A stretch of DNA of 64,000 bases from UBA4416 sp963422675 (GCA_963422675.2 CAXVYS010000029.1:62001-126000), one strand, 5' to 3'. Shown: positions 1 through 9,043, numbered from the stretch's first letter. Notes: generated from the sequence alone by a model not told the origin. Translations and numbers: made by a program.

Positions 1-1
1 G

Positions 2-82
2 CGCTTTGGAGATACTCAAAAGCCTGCCATTTTTGATTTTGCGGATGATGTAAACACAATAAGTTTTTTAAATACATTATAA
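2..82 (+). CDS. C-terminal end of an unidentified protein (partial)
   Basis: An open frame enters from the left edge and closes with TAA at 80-82, giving 26 residues that end FADDVNTISFLNTL. No family can be recognised from so short a piece. It is followed after 20 bases by the next gene on the same strand, so the two could be cotranscribed. The call rests only on the open frame and its position; it could be a chance frame. Confidence 0.45.
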   Translation, partial: RFGDTQKPAIFDFADDVNTISFLNTL

Positions 83-102
83 TTTTATATTTTTATAAAA
101 CA

Positions 103-501
103 TTGAAACAACCGGTAAACTATATTATTGCTTTCATTATTGTGTTGAGTGTTTATAACATGAACGCTCAGTCTACTCCGGTGGTGTTTGATAAAACAGA
201 TGGGATCTCTAATATTACTCTTCCTAATGTATTTACACCCAATTACGATAGCATAAATGATGTATTCAGGCCTATTTTGGATGAGATAACCGAATTAGAA
301 TTTTCTGTTTTTAACCGTTACGGTAATTTAATTTTTGAAACCAAACGTTTATATGGTTTTTGGGATGGGCACACCACCAGTGGTGAACCTTGCATCGATG
401 GAGTTTATTTTTGCATATTAACCGCTACCGGTGTTGATGGTAAAAAATATAAAGAAAAAACATTTATTCAGTTGTTTACTAACGGATATAACAGGCAATA
501 G
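103..501 (+). CDS. Minimal secreted protein carrying a T9SS type B (CHU_C / gliding-motility-associated) sorting domain
   Basis: 132 residues. Residues 1-22 form a Sec signal peptide (hydrophobic IIAFIIVLSV, cleavage near NAQ). The rest, from about residue 38, is almost entirely a CHU_C-type domain: LPNVFTPNYDSINDVF, then FSVFNRYGNLIFE, FWDGHTTSGEPCIDGVYF and a final KTFIQLF strand. In this family the domain sits at the C-terminus of large surface proteins and directs secretion through the type IX system. Here there is practically no cargo in front of it. Start is TTG at 103, chosen because the signal peptide begins there. The stop at 499-501 lies 2 bases before the ABC ATPase, so the two may be translationally coupled. 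It could be a remnant of a larger protein or a genuine mini-adhesin. Confidence 0.85.
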   Translation: MKQPVNYIIAFIIVLSVYNMNAQSTPVVFDKTDGISNITLPNVFTPNYDSINDVFRPILDEITELEFSVFNRYGNLIFETKRLYGFWDGHTTSGEPCIDGVYFCILTATGVDGKKYKEKTFIQLFTNGYNRQ

Positions 502-503
502 TT

Positions 504-1484
504 ATTTTATCAGTTAACAAAATATCTTTCAACTATCACAATTCCCAACAGTTTAAAGGAATCAAATCGGTTTCTCTAAATGCATATCCCGGAAAAATTT
601 TAGCGATTATTGGTAAAAGCGGCAGCGGAAAAACGACTCTCCTAAAATGTATGTATGGTTTGGAAGATCTGCAGGGTGGTGAGATCAGCGTTGACGGTAA
701 ATTAGTGCTTGGTCCGGCCTACAATTTAATACCTGGGCATGAAGATATGCGTTTTGTGAGCCAGGATTTTTATGTACTGGATAACCATACGGTAGAAGAA
801 AATATTAAAGACAAATTATCGGGTTATACAGATGAATATAAACAAAAACGCACGAATCAGTTATTGCGTTTATTGGATCTTACAGCATTTAAAAATTTAA
901 GAGCTATTACCTTATCCTCGGGTCAGAAACAACGTGTGGCCATTGCACGTTCGTTAGCTGAGTTCCCGAAAGTATTGTTGTTGGACGAACCGTTTAGTAA
1001 TCTGGATCTGCCTTTGCGTGATAAAATATTTACATATATCCGCCAGCAATCGAAAAAAGAACAGACAGCGGTTATTTTAGTGACTCACCAACCTGAGGAA
1101 GCGTTGCGTTATGCGGATGAAACGGCGGTTATGGAAAATGGCAGGTTGATACAACATGATAAAACCTTTTCGGTGTATTACCACCCTAAAACAAAACACA
1201 TTGCCGCTTTAATGGGGCGCTATTTTGTATTAGAGCAGGAAGATCTTATTTCTTCTAAAATAAAATTATCGAAAGATCAGATTTATATACGCCCCAATCA
1301 ATTGCAAATTGTGGAAACTAAGGTACAGGCACATCTTACGGTAACCGTTACCAATGTGTTTTTTAACGGGTATGGCTTTGAGTATTTTGCAGAAACCAAA
1401 CAAGGCAATTCGGTCTACTTTTATTCCAAAGATAATATCATCCAGATTGATGATTCGGTATTCCTGAAAGTAAACTGGTATTAG
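504..1484 (+). CDS. ABC transporter ATP-binding protein with TOBE-like C-terminus (PotA/FbpC type)
   Basis: Nucleotide-binding subunit of an ABC transporter, probably an importer. Read from 504 it is 326 residues: Walker A GKSGSGKT at 37-44, Q-loop Gln about 87, signature LSSGQ at 137-141, Walker B VLLLDEP at 157-163, H-loop His about 195, then a beta-rich tail from about 245 resembling TOBE domains of polyamine/iron/molybdate importers. The first ATG (651) lies after Walker A and would give an inactive protein. The upstream frame is open back to a stop at 489-491 and reads I-L-S-V-N-K-I-S-F, the usual beginning of such ATPases, but contains no ATG, GTG or TTG, so I infer an ATT start at 504. 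No permease or binding protein is adjacent. Substrate unknown. Confidence 0.88.
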   Translation: MLSVNKISFNYHNSQQFKGIKSVSLNAYPGKILAIIGKSGSGKTTLLKCMYGLEDLQGGEISVDGKLVLGPAYNLIPGHEDMRFVSQDFYVLDNHTVEENIKDKLSGYTDEYKQKRTNQLLRLLDLTAFKNLRAITLSSGQKQRVAIARSLAEFPKVLLLDEPFSNLDLPLRDKIFTYIRQQSKKEQTAVILVTHQPEEALRYADETAVMENGRLIQHDKTFSVYYHPKTKHIAALMGRYFVLEQEDLISSKIKLSKDQIYIRPNQLQIVETKVQAHLTVTVTNVFFNGYGFEYFAETKQGNSVYFYSKDNIIQIDDSVFLKVNWY

Positions 1485-1612
1485 TTTTATCAGTATTACT
1501 TTTTTTTACCCTCATCGACGTCTGTAATAATTCATTCATTATTCATAATTCTGTTTTTGTCGAACAGATCTGTTTTTTTCATAGAAAAATAATCCTGTAT
1601 TCATTTAATGAT

Positions 1613-1620
1613 TACTTTTG
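1613..1620 (+). promoter_or_regulatory. Bacteroidota -7 promoter element TAnnTTTG for the TetR/efflux operon
   Basis: TACTTTTG matches the Bacteroidota sigma-A -7 consensus TAnnTTTG exactly and lies 31 bases before the TetR start codon, directly against the TTGACCA palindrome. I see no good -33 element about 20 bases further upstream. Confidence 0.65.
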
Positions 1621-1636
1621 TTGACCATTTGGTCAA
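1621..1636. promoter_or_regulatory. Palindromic operator, probable TetR-family binding site
   Basis: TTGACCA-TT-TGGTCAA: two perfect 7-base arms separated by 2 bases, immediately downstream of the -7 box, so a bound repressor would cover the transcription start. It lies 15 bases before the TetR gene, the usual place for an autoregulatory operator. Binding by the adjacent regulator is inferred from position and symmetry. Confidence 0.75.
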
Positions 1637-1651
1637 ACCAACTAGTTTAAC

Positions 1652-2257
1652 ATGACAGCCAACGTAAACGAGACGGAACAAAAGATTCTCGATGCCGCAA
1701 AAAAGGTATTTGAGTCATCAGGTTTTAACGGAGCCCGTATGCAGCATATTGCTGATGAGGCCGGTATCAGTAAAGCATCTCTGCATTATTATTTCAGAAG
1801 TAAGGAAAATTTATTTGAAAGGATTTTCCATGAAACGATGGAGGAATTTATGAAAGTAGTTTCTACCTGGAATGATGTTTCTGAAGACTGGGAGTTGAAG
1901 TTGAGAGAATTTATTGTAGAGTTTTTTAATTTTCTACATACCAATTCCCTGTTGTTTATCCTGAGGGAGTTGAACCGTAATCCTGAATTGTTAACAAAGG
2001 AGAAACCGAAGAAGAAGATGGGTTTCATGGAATATTTTGAAAGCCTGGTGGGAAAAGGAATTATCAAGGAAATGAATATACCATTGATGTATATGTTTAT
2101 GCATTCGCTATGTTCTTATCCTTTGCTTAATAAAGTCATCTTTAAACGGATGCTTAAAATGAACGAAGTTCAGTTTGATGCGTTTCTTGCAGATTACCCA
2201 AATCATGTAGCGGATTTCTTAATCCATTCAATTAAAAAAAGTAATATAAAAAAATAA
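1652..2257 (+). CDS. TetR/AcrR-family transcriptional regulator
   Basis: 201 residues. Residues 8-55 form the typical TetR DNA-binding domain: ILDAAKKVFESSGFNGARMQHIADEAGISKASLHYYFRSKENLFERIF, here cited by its conserved spacing (helix-turn-helix at about 28-47). The remainder is a helical ligand-binding/dimer domain without recognisable ligand signature. It is the first gene of an efflux operon, 2 bases ahead of the TolC gene, and has a palindromic operator at 1621-1636. The simplest reading is a local repressor that releases the pump operon when it binds a toxic compound. Confidence 0.93.
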   Translation: MTANVNETEQKILDAAKKVFESSGFNGARMQHIADEAGISKASLHYYFRSKENLFERIFHETMEEFMKVVSTWNDVSEDWELKLREFIVEFFNFLHTNSLLFILRELNRNPELLTKEKPKKKMGFMEYFESLVGKGIIKEMNIPLMYMFMHSLCSYPLLNKVIFKRMLKMNEVQFDAFLADYPNHVADFLIHSIKKSNIKK

Positions 2258-2259
2258 GT

Positions 2260-3540
2260 ATGATCACCTTAAAAAAACAGTTTGGCTTTTATGTGTTGGC
2301 GTTACTCAGCTTACAGATCACAGCCCAGCAAACACAGGAAGTTACATTGATACAGCTGCAAACGTTGGCCAAAGAATATTATCCGCTTTTAAGTCAAAAG
2401 CAAATCTATGCCGATATTGCTTCTAATAAAGTAAAACAACTGAGTTCTAATTTTTTACCTCAGATCTCCTTAACCGGGCAGGCTACTTACCAAAGTGAAG
2501 TAACCGAGCTTAATATTCCTATTCCGGGAGTAGTAGGTGGAGGGTTTAAACAAAAACCGGATCAATATGCCGTTGGTTTGGAAGTAAAAGAAAATATTTT
2601 TGATTATGGTGCGGTTAAAGCTCAAAAACAAATTGAAAGAGAGAGTGCTGACTTGCAAACCAAGCAGGTAGATGCAGACCTGATCAAACTGAAAGAACGG
2701 ATTAACGCATTATACGGTAATATCTTTCTTCAACAGGAAAATAAAAAAATCCTGTTGCTAAGAACAACGGAGTTAGATTCTAAAAGAAATAAAATGAAGT
2801 CAGCAGTAAGCAATGGTGCGGCTTTACAAAGTAATTTTTTAGTATTGGAGTCTGAATATTTATCTACCGAACAAAAAATTGAAGAAATTAATTCTAACCT
2901 GACTGTATGGTTTAAAACACTTTCTATTCTTACCAACAAAACGTTTGATACCACAACTGTATTTGTGGATGTAAAAAAAGAAACGGCATTACAATCTACC
3001 ATTATTCGTCCGGAGTTTAAAGTGTTTGAATTGCAAAGTGCTACCTTACAGTTAAGAGAGAAAATGGTTGGGAAAAATAATTTACCAAAACTATTTGTAT
3101 TTGGCAGAGGGTATTACGGACGACCGGGTTATAACTTTTTAAATAATGAGTTCAGGCCATATGGTATGGTAGGAGCGGGTTTAAACTGGAATATCTCCGC
3201 TTACTATACGTCAGGTAAAGAAACGAAAAACTTAAAATTGAATAATGATATTGTCAGCAATCAAAAACGCATTTTTGAATTGAATCTTCAAACAACCATC
3301 ATTCAGCAACAGGAAGAAATTACCAAGCTGCAAAGAATGATTACCATGGATGCTAAAATTGTGGAAACAAAAACGGCTATCCGTAAATCATCCTCCAGCC
3401 AGCTTGACAATGGAATTATTACTTCTTCTGATTTTATTGTTGACCTGAATGCAGAAAACCAATCACAATTCAATTTAAAATTACATGAGATTCAACTCAT
3501 GATGGCTAAAGAAAACTATAACACAACCTTGGGATACTAA
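2260..3540 (+). CDS. TolC-family outer-membrane efflux protein
   Basis: 426 residues with a signal peptide (residues 1-22, FYVLALLSLQITAQ) and the two-fold coiled-coil layout of outer-membrane efflux proteins: long helical hairpins about 30-180 and 230-420, with beta-barrel segments such as the ITLTGQATYQ-like stretch near 65-75 and the GYYGRPGYNF region near 285. It would form the outer-membrane channel for the EmrA/EmrB pump encoded next. Gene order TetR-TolC-EmrA-EmrB on one strand, with gaps of 2, 27 and 11 bases, indicates one operon. Confidence 0.92.
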   Translation: MITLKKQFGFYVLALLSLQITAQQTQEVTLIQLQTLAKEYYPLLSQKQIYADIASNKVKQLSSNFLPQISLTGQATYQSEVTELNIPIPGVVGGGFKQKPDQYAVGLEVKENIFDYGAVKAQKQIERESADLQTKQVDADLIKLKERINALYGNIFLQQENKKILLLRTTELDSKRNKMKSAVSNGAALQSNFLVLESEYLSTEQKIEEINSNLTVWFKTLSILTNKTFDTTTVFVDVKKETALQSTIIRPEFKVFELQSATLQLREKMVGKNNLPKLFVFGRGYYGRPGYNFLNNEFRPYGMVGAGLNWNISAYYTSGKETKNLKLNNDIVSNQKRIFELNLQTTIIQQQEEITKLQRMITMDAKIVETKTAIRKSSSSQLDNGIITSSDFIVDLNAENQSQFNLKLHEIQLMMAKENYNTTLGY

Positions 3541-3567
3541 ACAATCATTACAACAGAATAGACTATT

Positions 3568-4701
3568 ATGGAAAACACTACGACAGCAGTTCCTGCAAAC
3601 GACATGGATGATGCAAAAGCAAAAAGTAAAAAGGGAAAGAAAAAAAGAAAGAGACTGGTTATACTTGGTGGTATAGGTGGGCTTATTGTTATTATTGTGT
3701 TGGTGACATGGATCAAATCATTAGGACATGAAACGACGGATAATGCGCAGATGGATGCTATTATTACACCCGTAAGAGCCATTGTTTCGGGCTTTGTAAC
3801 GGATATTCGGTTTACCGATAACCAACAGGTTAAAAAAGGAGATACCTTGGTGATCATCGATAAAAATGATTATGTAGCTAAAGTAGCTCAATCAGAAGCA
3901 GCATTGGAAAGTGCGAAGGCTCAGTTAGAAATGTCTAAAACCGGGGAAGTAACAGCAAACTTAAATGCCAATGCCTCTGTATTAAGCAGCCAGGCAGCAA
4001 AAGAAAATATAGCTTCTGCGCAGGCACGGTTAAATAAAGATGAAAAAGATATGGTCCGTTTGGAAAAAATGTTGAAGGACGGAGCAACTACTCAACAACA
4101 ATACGAATCAGTAAAAGCTGAATATGAAACAGCACGGGCACAATATGAAATGTTGAAAAAACAGTATGAGGCATCTTCTACACAGGCTGTGGGTGCTCAA
4201 TCGCAGGCAGAAGGACAAAAATCGCAAATTGCATTATCAACTGCATTGATAAAACAACGCGAAGCCGAATTAGTATTAGCAAAAACGCAATTAGATAATA
4301 CAGTTATTGTTGCACCCTTTGATGGGATCATCTCTAAAAAGTCGGTTGAGGTAGGGCAGTATATGCAAACTGGTGCTCCGCTATGTTCGGCAGTTGATTT
4401 TAGAAATTTATATGTAACGGCTAACTTTAAAGAAACACAAATTGAAGAAATGCGACCGGGGCAGGAAGTAGATCTTAAAGTGGATGCTTTTCCCAAAGCA
4501 CATATCAAAGGTAAGCTGGAAAGCTTTGGAGGAGCAACAGGGGCTAAATTCTCATTATTACCTCCTGATAACTCAAGTGGAAATTTCGTAAAAATAACGC
4601 AACGTGTTCCGGTAAAAATTATAATTACTGAATTTCCGAAGGAAATGGCAGGGATTATTATTCCAGGGTTAAGTGTTGTTGTAGACGTAAAAACAAAATA
4701 A
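3568..4701 (+). CDS. emrA: HlyD/EmrA-type membrane fusion protein of an MFS efflux pump
   Basis: 377 residues. A lysine-rich cytoplasmic N-terminus (residues 12-32) is followed by one membrane helix (about 33-48, LVILGGIGGLIVIIVLVTW), then the biotinyl-lipoyl half IVSGFVTDIRFTDNQQVKKGDTL near 72-94, a long alpha-helical coiled coil (about 100-240), the second lipoyl half IVAPFDGIISKKSVEVGQ near 247-264, and a beta-barrel domain. This is the periplasmic adaptor linking EmrB-type transporters to TolC. The downstream gene encodes exactly such a transporter, which supports the symbol; substrate specificity is not visible. Confidence 0.92.
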   Translation: MENTTTAVPANDMDDAKAKSKKGKKKRKRLVILGGIGGLIVIIVLVTWIKSLGHETTDNAQMDAIITPVRAIVSGFVTDIRFTDNQQVKKGDTLVIIDKNDYVAKVAQSEAALESAKAQLEMSKTGEVTANLNANASVLSSQAAKENIASAQARLNKDEKDMVRLEKMLKDGATTQQQYESVKAEYETARAQYEMLKKQYEASSTQAVGAQSQAEGQKSQIALSTALIKQREAELVLAKTQLDNTVIVAPFDGIISKKSVEVGQYMQTGAPLCSAVDFRNLYVTANFKETQIEEMRPGQEVDLKVDAFPKAHIKGKLESFGGATGAKFSLLPPDNSSGNFVKITQRVPVKIIITEFPKEMAGIIIPGLSVVVDVKTK

Positions 4702-4712
4702 AAAAAACGTAA

Positions 4713-6293
4713 GTGAACCAAACTCTTGCTGCACCAGTAATGACGTATCCAACCGGTTTTACCAAATGGATCACTATTATTACGGCCATTAGTTGCGCCG
4801 TACTGGAATTAATTGATACTACTATTGTAAACGTTTCCTTAAGGGAGATCAGCGGGAGCATTGGGGCTACTACTACAGAGATTGCCTGGGTAGTTACAGC
4901 CTATGCTATTTCAAATGTTATTATTATTCCGCTTACCAGTTTATTATCAGATCTGTTCGGCCGGAAAAATTATTTTACAGCATCTGTTATTATTTTCACC
5001 ATCGCATCATTAATGTGCGGTTTGTCGGATAGCTTGTGGACACTGGTATTCTGGCGTTTTGTACAAGGTTTGGGTGGTGGTGGATTATTATCTACAGCTC
5101 AAACCATTATTGTAGGAGCTTTTCCTCCTGAGAAAATAAGTACTGCTAATGCCATTTTTGGAATGGGAATTATTATGGGGCCTACCTTTGGTCCTACACT
5201 TGGAGGTTATATTACCGATAATTTTTCGTGGCATTGGATCTTTTTTGTGAATATTCCTATTGGTATTATTGCCGGTTTTTTATCATGGACCTATATTACA
5301 GATCGGCCCGGCGCGGTTAAGCCCAAGAAGATTGATTGGTGGGGGATCGTGTTTCTCATCATGGCCATTGGTTCCCTGCAATATGTATTGGAAGAGGGAA
5401 CTTCTAAAGACTGGTTTGAAAGTGATGAAATAGTGATCATGTCTATCTTATCTGCTTTTGGTTTAATTGCCTTTATATATAGGGAGTTGAGTATTGATTA
5501 TCCGGCGGTTAATATTAAACTGTACAAAAATTATAATTTAGTGATGGGGAGCGTGATGAATTTTATGCTTGGGCTTATGCTCTTTGGTACCGTATTTATT
5601 TTTCCGTTGTTTGCACAAATTACACTGGGCTGGACAGCTACTCAAACGGGGGTATTTATGATACCGGGGGCTCTATGTTCCGCTGTGGCTATGCCATTGG
5701 TAGGTAATTTATTAAGCAAAGGAGCTAATCCAAAAACAATTATTATTATTGGTATTATGCTAACGTTTGGCTTCCTGATGTTATTAGGATTTGCCTCTCC
5801 TGATTCTAACGAAAGTAATTTTTATTTTCCGTTTGTGTTGCGTGGATTTGGTATGGCCTTTATGATGTCACCCATTTTGGCCTTGGCAGTTGGTGGTTTA
5901 AAAGGAAAAGATATGGTGCAGGCTATAGGTTTGGCTAATATGATTCGCCAGTTAGGTGGTGCTGTGGGTATTGCGCTCATTAATGTATATGTGGTGCATT
6001 TAAATTCACAGGCAAGGGCTAATATGATAGGCTATATTAATACATATGATACCGTAAGTTCGGATAGAGTAAATACGTTAACACAAAACTTTTTAAGCAC
6101 AGGTCTTTCATTGGATGAAGCACAAACACTGGCATACAGGATGTTGGAAGGCGCATTGTTTAAACAACAATCTTTAGTAAGTTATACGCACGGCTTTTTA
6201 ATGGTAGGTGTAACGATTCTAATCTGTATACCGGTTGTATTAATGATCCGTTATAAAAAAGGAGAGAAAACAAAAGCGATTGCAGATCACTAA
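4713..6293 (+). CDS. emrB: DHA2-family MFS drug/proton antiporter, EmrB type
   Basis: 526 residues with about 14 predicted membrane helices, the size and topology of the DHA2 (EmrB/QacA) family. Visible markers are the LIDTTIVNVSL segment in helix 1 (about 27-37), the loop 2-3 motif LSDLFGRKNYF (about 80-90), the GLGGGGLLSTAQT stretch and the antiporter motif C region GPTFGPTLGGYI near 150-161. Start is GTG at 4713; an in-frame ATG at 4740 is an alternative that loses nine residues. It completes the tripartite pump with the adaptor and TolC protein upstream and ends 32 bases from a convergent gene. Confidence 0.94.
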   Translation: MNQTLAAPVMTYPTGFTKWITIITAISCAVLELIDTTIVNVSLREISGSIGATTTEIAWVVTAYAISNVIIIPLTSLLSDLFGRKNYFTASVIIFTIASLMCGLSDSLWTLVFWRFVQGLGGGGLLSTAQTIIVGAFPPEKISTANAIFGMGIIMGPTFGPTLGGYITDNFSWHWIFFVNIPIGIIAGFLSWTYITDRPGAVKPKKIDWWGIVFLIMAIGSLQYVLEEGTSKDWFESDEIVIMSILSAFGLIAFIYRELSIDYPAVNIKLYKNYNLVMGSVMNFMLGLMLFGTVFIFPLFAQITLGWTATQTGVFMIPGALCSAVAMPLVGNLLSKGANPKTIIIIGIMLTFGFLMLLGFASPDSNESNFYFPFVLRGFGMAFMMSPILALAVGGLKGKDMVQAIGLANMIRQLGGAVGIALINVYVVHLNSQARANMIGYINTYDTVSSDRVNTLTQNFLSTGLSLDEAQTLAYRMLEGALFKQQSLVSYTHGFLMVGVTILICIPVVLMIRYKKGEKTKAIADH

Positions 6294-6325
6294 TGACGGA
6301 GGTGGCGGTTTAACTGAATTTTTCC

Positions 6326-7168
6326 TCAACTCTTTTTTGAGTATTCATCCAGCTGCTGTTTTTCCTTTTTGCTAAGGCTATCGATTCCTTTTTTACTGAT
6401 CTTATCAAGGATTCTGTCAATTTCATTTTGTTTATTTACTTTTTCCTCATTGTATTTATCGTCAATGTCAAAATAAATTTTATGTGTATTGTAGTAATGA
6501 TTATCAACCATTAACGTTTGAGGCCTGGTAATAATTAGATAAATGAAGAGGATAGTGGGGATGACAATGATTAAAATAGGAGTGTAATTATGTTTTAAGG
6601 CTGATGGTTCTATCATCACTGCGATGATAATGCCTATGAGCGCACCACCGAGATGCGCTTCATGTCCAACATTATCTTTATTGGATCTTATCCCGTAAAT
6701 GGAATATAATACGAATATAAGACCATAGAGCCAGCCCGGAATAGAGATAGGAAGAAAAAACAGACTGAGTCCTAGATTGGGGAAGAGTGCAATGCACGCA
6801 AAAATAATTCCGCATATAGCACCTGATGCTCCTACAGAACTGTAATCTCCATGGTGCCTGTGAACAAACAGAGCTAAAAGATCACCACCGATTAAACTTC
6901 CAAAATAGATCATCAAAAAGCTAACCGCTCCAAGGTTAGTTTCAATAAGGCTGCTAAAAAAATACAAGCTTATCATATTAAAAATAAGGTGCATCCAGCT
7001 CACATGAAGAAACCCTGACGTAATAAGACGTTTATAATCTTTGTATTGAAGTATGGCATCTACTTCAAATTTATATTTATGAAAAAAAGCTTCACTTTTA
7101 AAGCCTTTGTAAGAAAATGCAATGTTTGCAATGATAAGTAATAACCCTATTATTCCTATGCCTGTCAT
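6326..7168 (-). CDS. Rhomboid-family intramembrane serine protease
   Basis: 280 residues, at least six membrane helices. The catalytic serine is S116 in VGASGA, paired with H172 in EAHLGG; the oxyanion-side motif HLIFN is at 60-64 in helix 2. Rhomboids cleave single-pass membrane proteins inside the bilayer. After the last helix comes a soluble tail (about 225-280) with a charged helical segment, EIDRILDKISKKGIDSLSKK, seen at the end of many Bacteroidota rhomboids. It is convergent with the efflux operon. A second, different rhomboid is encoded at 40602-42074. Confidence 0.93.
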   Translation of the reverse strand: MTGIGIIGLLLIIANIAFSYKGFKSEAFFHKYKFEVDAILQYKDYKRLITSGFLHVSWMHLIFNMISLYFFSSLIETNLGAVSFLMIYFGSLIGGDLLALFVHRHHGDYSSVGASGAICGIIFACIALFPNLGLSLFFLPISIPGWLYGLIFVLYSIYGIRSNKDNVGHEAHLGGALIGIIIAVMIEPSALKHNYTPILIIVIPTILFIYLIITRPQTLMVDNHYYNTHKIYFDIDDKYNEEKVNKQNEIDRILDKISKKGIDSLSKKEKQQLDEYSKKS

Positions 7169-7290
7169 CGTTTAATGTTCTAATCTGTTCTTCTGTTATA
7201 ACAAAGCCAGTGCTGTAAAGTTTTAAAATGACTTTTTCTGATGGTTATAAAGCTAATCCTTTTTTGTTTTTTTGCAAAATCTGCATTCCA

Positions 7291-7995
7291 TTACTCTACT
7301 TTTATACCACCGTTTTTATGAGTCTTGTTGCCGCCTAAAATATAGCCTACGCCGGCAAGTATGGTGAAGCCTGTGTTGGATGTTTGCACTAAATTTAGTT
7401 TATCAGATTTTGAAGTATTGGTTCTTCGCCAGTTCTTTCTGGAAATATCGTATTCATATTCCAGGTGTAAATATACCCGCATTTTGCCAAGGTTGAGAGT
7501 AGGTGCCACCCTGAGTTTGGGAGAAAAGTAAGGGTTTTTTTGTGTGACAAAGGAATTGCCATACATTCGGAGTCGCCCAGTATTAGCACCAATGGTAATG
7601 TAGGTATTAAAGTACTTTTGTTGAGGAAATAAATCGACACCATACAATGTAAATCCGAAATTAAACCCCGTGATATGAGCTGTGATTGTATCGTTAACCA
7701 TTATTTTTTGCGGAATGATTTGCGTATAATATAAATTACCGAAATGATTAAAGTAGGTACCTCTTTGAACAATCAGTTCTGCAGACATTCCAATTCCTAT
7801 ATAGGAAAGGTTTCCGCCAAATTTAAGATGATCGATTGTGTTGAGCTCACCATTAAATGTTTTATGAGATAAAAATTTTTGTCCATAAAGAATATCTATG
7901 CTGGTTCCTTTGGGAGGCTTTGCTTGCCCATATACAGTAGCAGTCAGAAACAAATACGCCAAAGCAAAAAAACTGATGAAAAACTGACGGTTCAT
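7291..7995 (-). CDS. Secreted or outer-membrane beta-barrel-like protein, function unknown
   Basis: 234 residues. Signal peptide at 1-23 (FISFFALAYLFLTATVYGQ). The rest is rich in alternating aromatic/polar strands (IDILYGQKF, HITGFNFGFTLYGVDLFP, VYLHLEYEYDI, GFTILAGVGYIL) and ends in a basic tail, a pattern of small Bacteroidota outer-membrane barrels. I do not recognise a named family. It lies 16 bases downstream of the alpha/beta hydrolase gene on the same strand, so the two are probably cotranscribed. Confidence 0.7.
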   Translation of the reverse strand: MNRQFFISFFALAYLFLTATVYGQAKPPKGTSIDILYGQKFLSHKTFNGELNTIDHLKFGGNLSYIGIGMSAELIVQRGTYFNHFGNLYYTQIIPQKIMVNDTITAHITGFNFGFTLYGVDLFPQQKYFNTYITIGANTGRLRMYGNSFVTQKNPYFSPKLRVAPTLNLGKMRVYLHLEYEYDISRKNWRRTNTSKSDKLNLVQTSNTGFTILAGVGYILGGNKTHKNGGIKVE

Positions 7996-8011
7996 AAACT
8001 ATTACATGATT

Positions 8012-9043
8012 TTAAGGTTTATTTAAAAAATCTTTAATCATTTTTATATAGGGAAGAGGTTGTTCAGTAGCAATGGAATGGCCGGCTTTGGGAATAATAA
8101 TGAGCTGATGGTTCGGAAATAATTCCAGGTATTCGCTTACAAACCCCCATTTTATACCATCGTATTGGCCTCTTAAAATTAAGACAGGAATAGGGCAATT
8201 GCGGAGCTGATCTCGTTTATCGATAACCTCTTCAAAGCTTTGAACGGTTTTTAAATGAACATAATAACCATACCCGCTTTTAAGCGGAGATACTTTAGAC
8301 GTATCATAAACGGTTGATCTTCCTAATTCATGAAACAGGTAAGTTCCATAATCATCCATTTCTTTTTCGGAGGCCAGTTTCCAACTAAATCTTTCAGCAA
8401 AAAAATCAACTGTTTTAGTTCTTATGTTGGATGCTTTTTCATTTCCCTGACGGTTAGTAAAGAAAGGAGTTTTAAGGTTGAGGCTATCCGGAGCTTTAAG
8501 GTTTGCCAGTTCATGCCGGATCGGCAAAATGGGACCGGGGCCTGTAAAAATAATTTTTTCAACCTGGTTTTGATGGTCTGTAACAAATTGCGTTGCCAGC
8601 ATAGCACCCCATGATTGACCCATAAGAATTACCTTTTTAGCCTGAATGGATTGTATTATTTCTGCTAAATCTGTTTTATGTCTTTCAACGGTGTAGCCGG
8701 ATATATCTTTAAGGCGGCTGGAATGGCCACAACCCAGCTGATCATACAAATAAATATCATATCCGTCATCAGATAACTGAGATAGTATTTGAATGTTTTT
8801 ATCAAAGATTGGCCCGCCGGGCCCACCCTGTAAGAAAATAATAGGATATGGTTTTTTAATTCCTTTTCCGGGAACCATCGTATACCCAATTTTTGAACCG
8901 ATTGAAAGTTCCCAGTATTGAGTTCCGGCTCTTGTTTTAAATTGAGGAACATCATAGGTTCTGGGATAGAACATGGCACACAATAAAACGATTACACAAA
9001 GTAAGAACGTATATTTTATGAATTTAAAAAGAGGCTTCTTCAT
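8012..9043 (-). CDS. Membrane-anchored alpha/beta hydrolase, proline-iminopeptidase-like
   Basis: 343 residues. An N-terminal membrane anchor or signal (about 10-26) precedes an alpha/beta-hydrolase fold. The oxyanion motif GGPGGP (73-78) and nucleophile elbow GQSWG with Ser144 are those of the S33 peptidase/proline iminopeptidase group. The acid is probably in RGQYDG and the catalytic histidine in KAGHS near residue 323. The family removes N-terminal proline or acts on esters and amides; the natural substrate here cannot be told. Downstream gene is the barrel-like protein at 7291-7995. Confidence 0.88.
   Translation of the reverse strand: MKKPLFKFIKYTFLLCVIVLLCAMFYPRTYDVPQFKTRAGTQYWELSIGSKIGYTMVPGKGIKKPYPIIFLQGGPGGPIFDKNIQILSQLSDDGYDIYLYDQLGCGHSSRLKDISGYTVERHKTDLAEIIQSIQAKKVILMGQSWGAMLATQFVTDHQNQVEKIIFTGPGPILPIRHELANLKAPDSLNLKTPFFTNRQGNEKASNIRTKTVDFFAERFSWKLASEKEMDDYGTYLFHELGRSTVYDTSKVSPLKSGYGYYVHLKTVQSFEEVIDKRDQLRNCPIPVLILRGQYDGIKWGFVSEYLELFPNHQLIIIPKAGHSIATEQPLPYIKMIKDFLNKP

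Noticed and set aside
4197..4721. Minus-strand open frame of 174 codons opposite emrA/emrB
   Set aside because: Overlaps two well-supported efflux genes and has the low-complexity composition of an antisense shadow.
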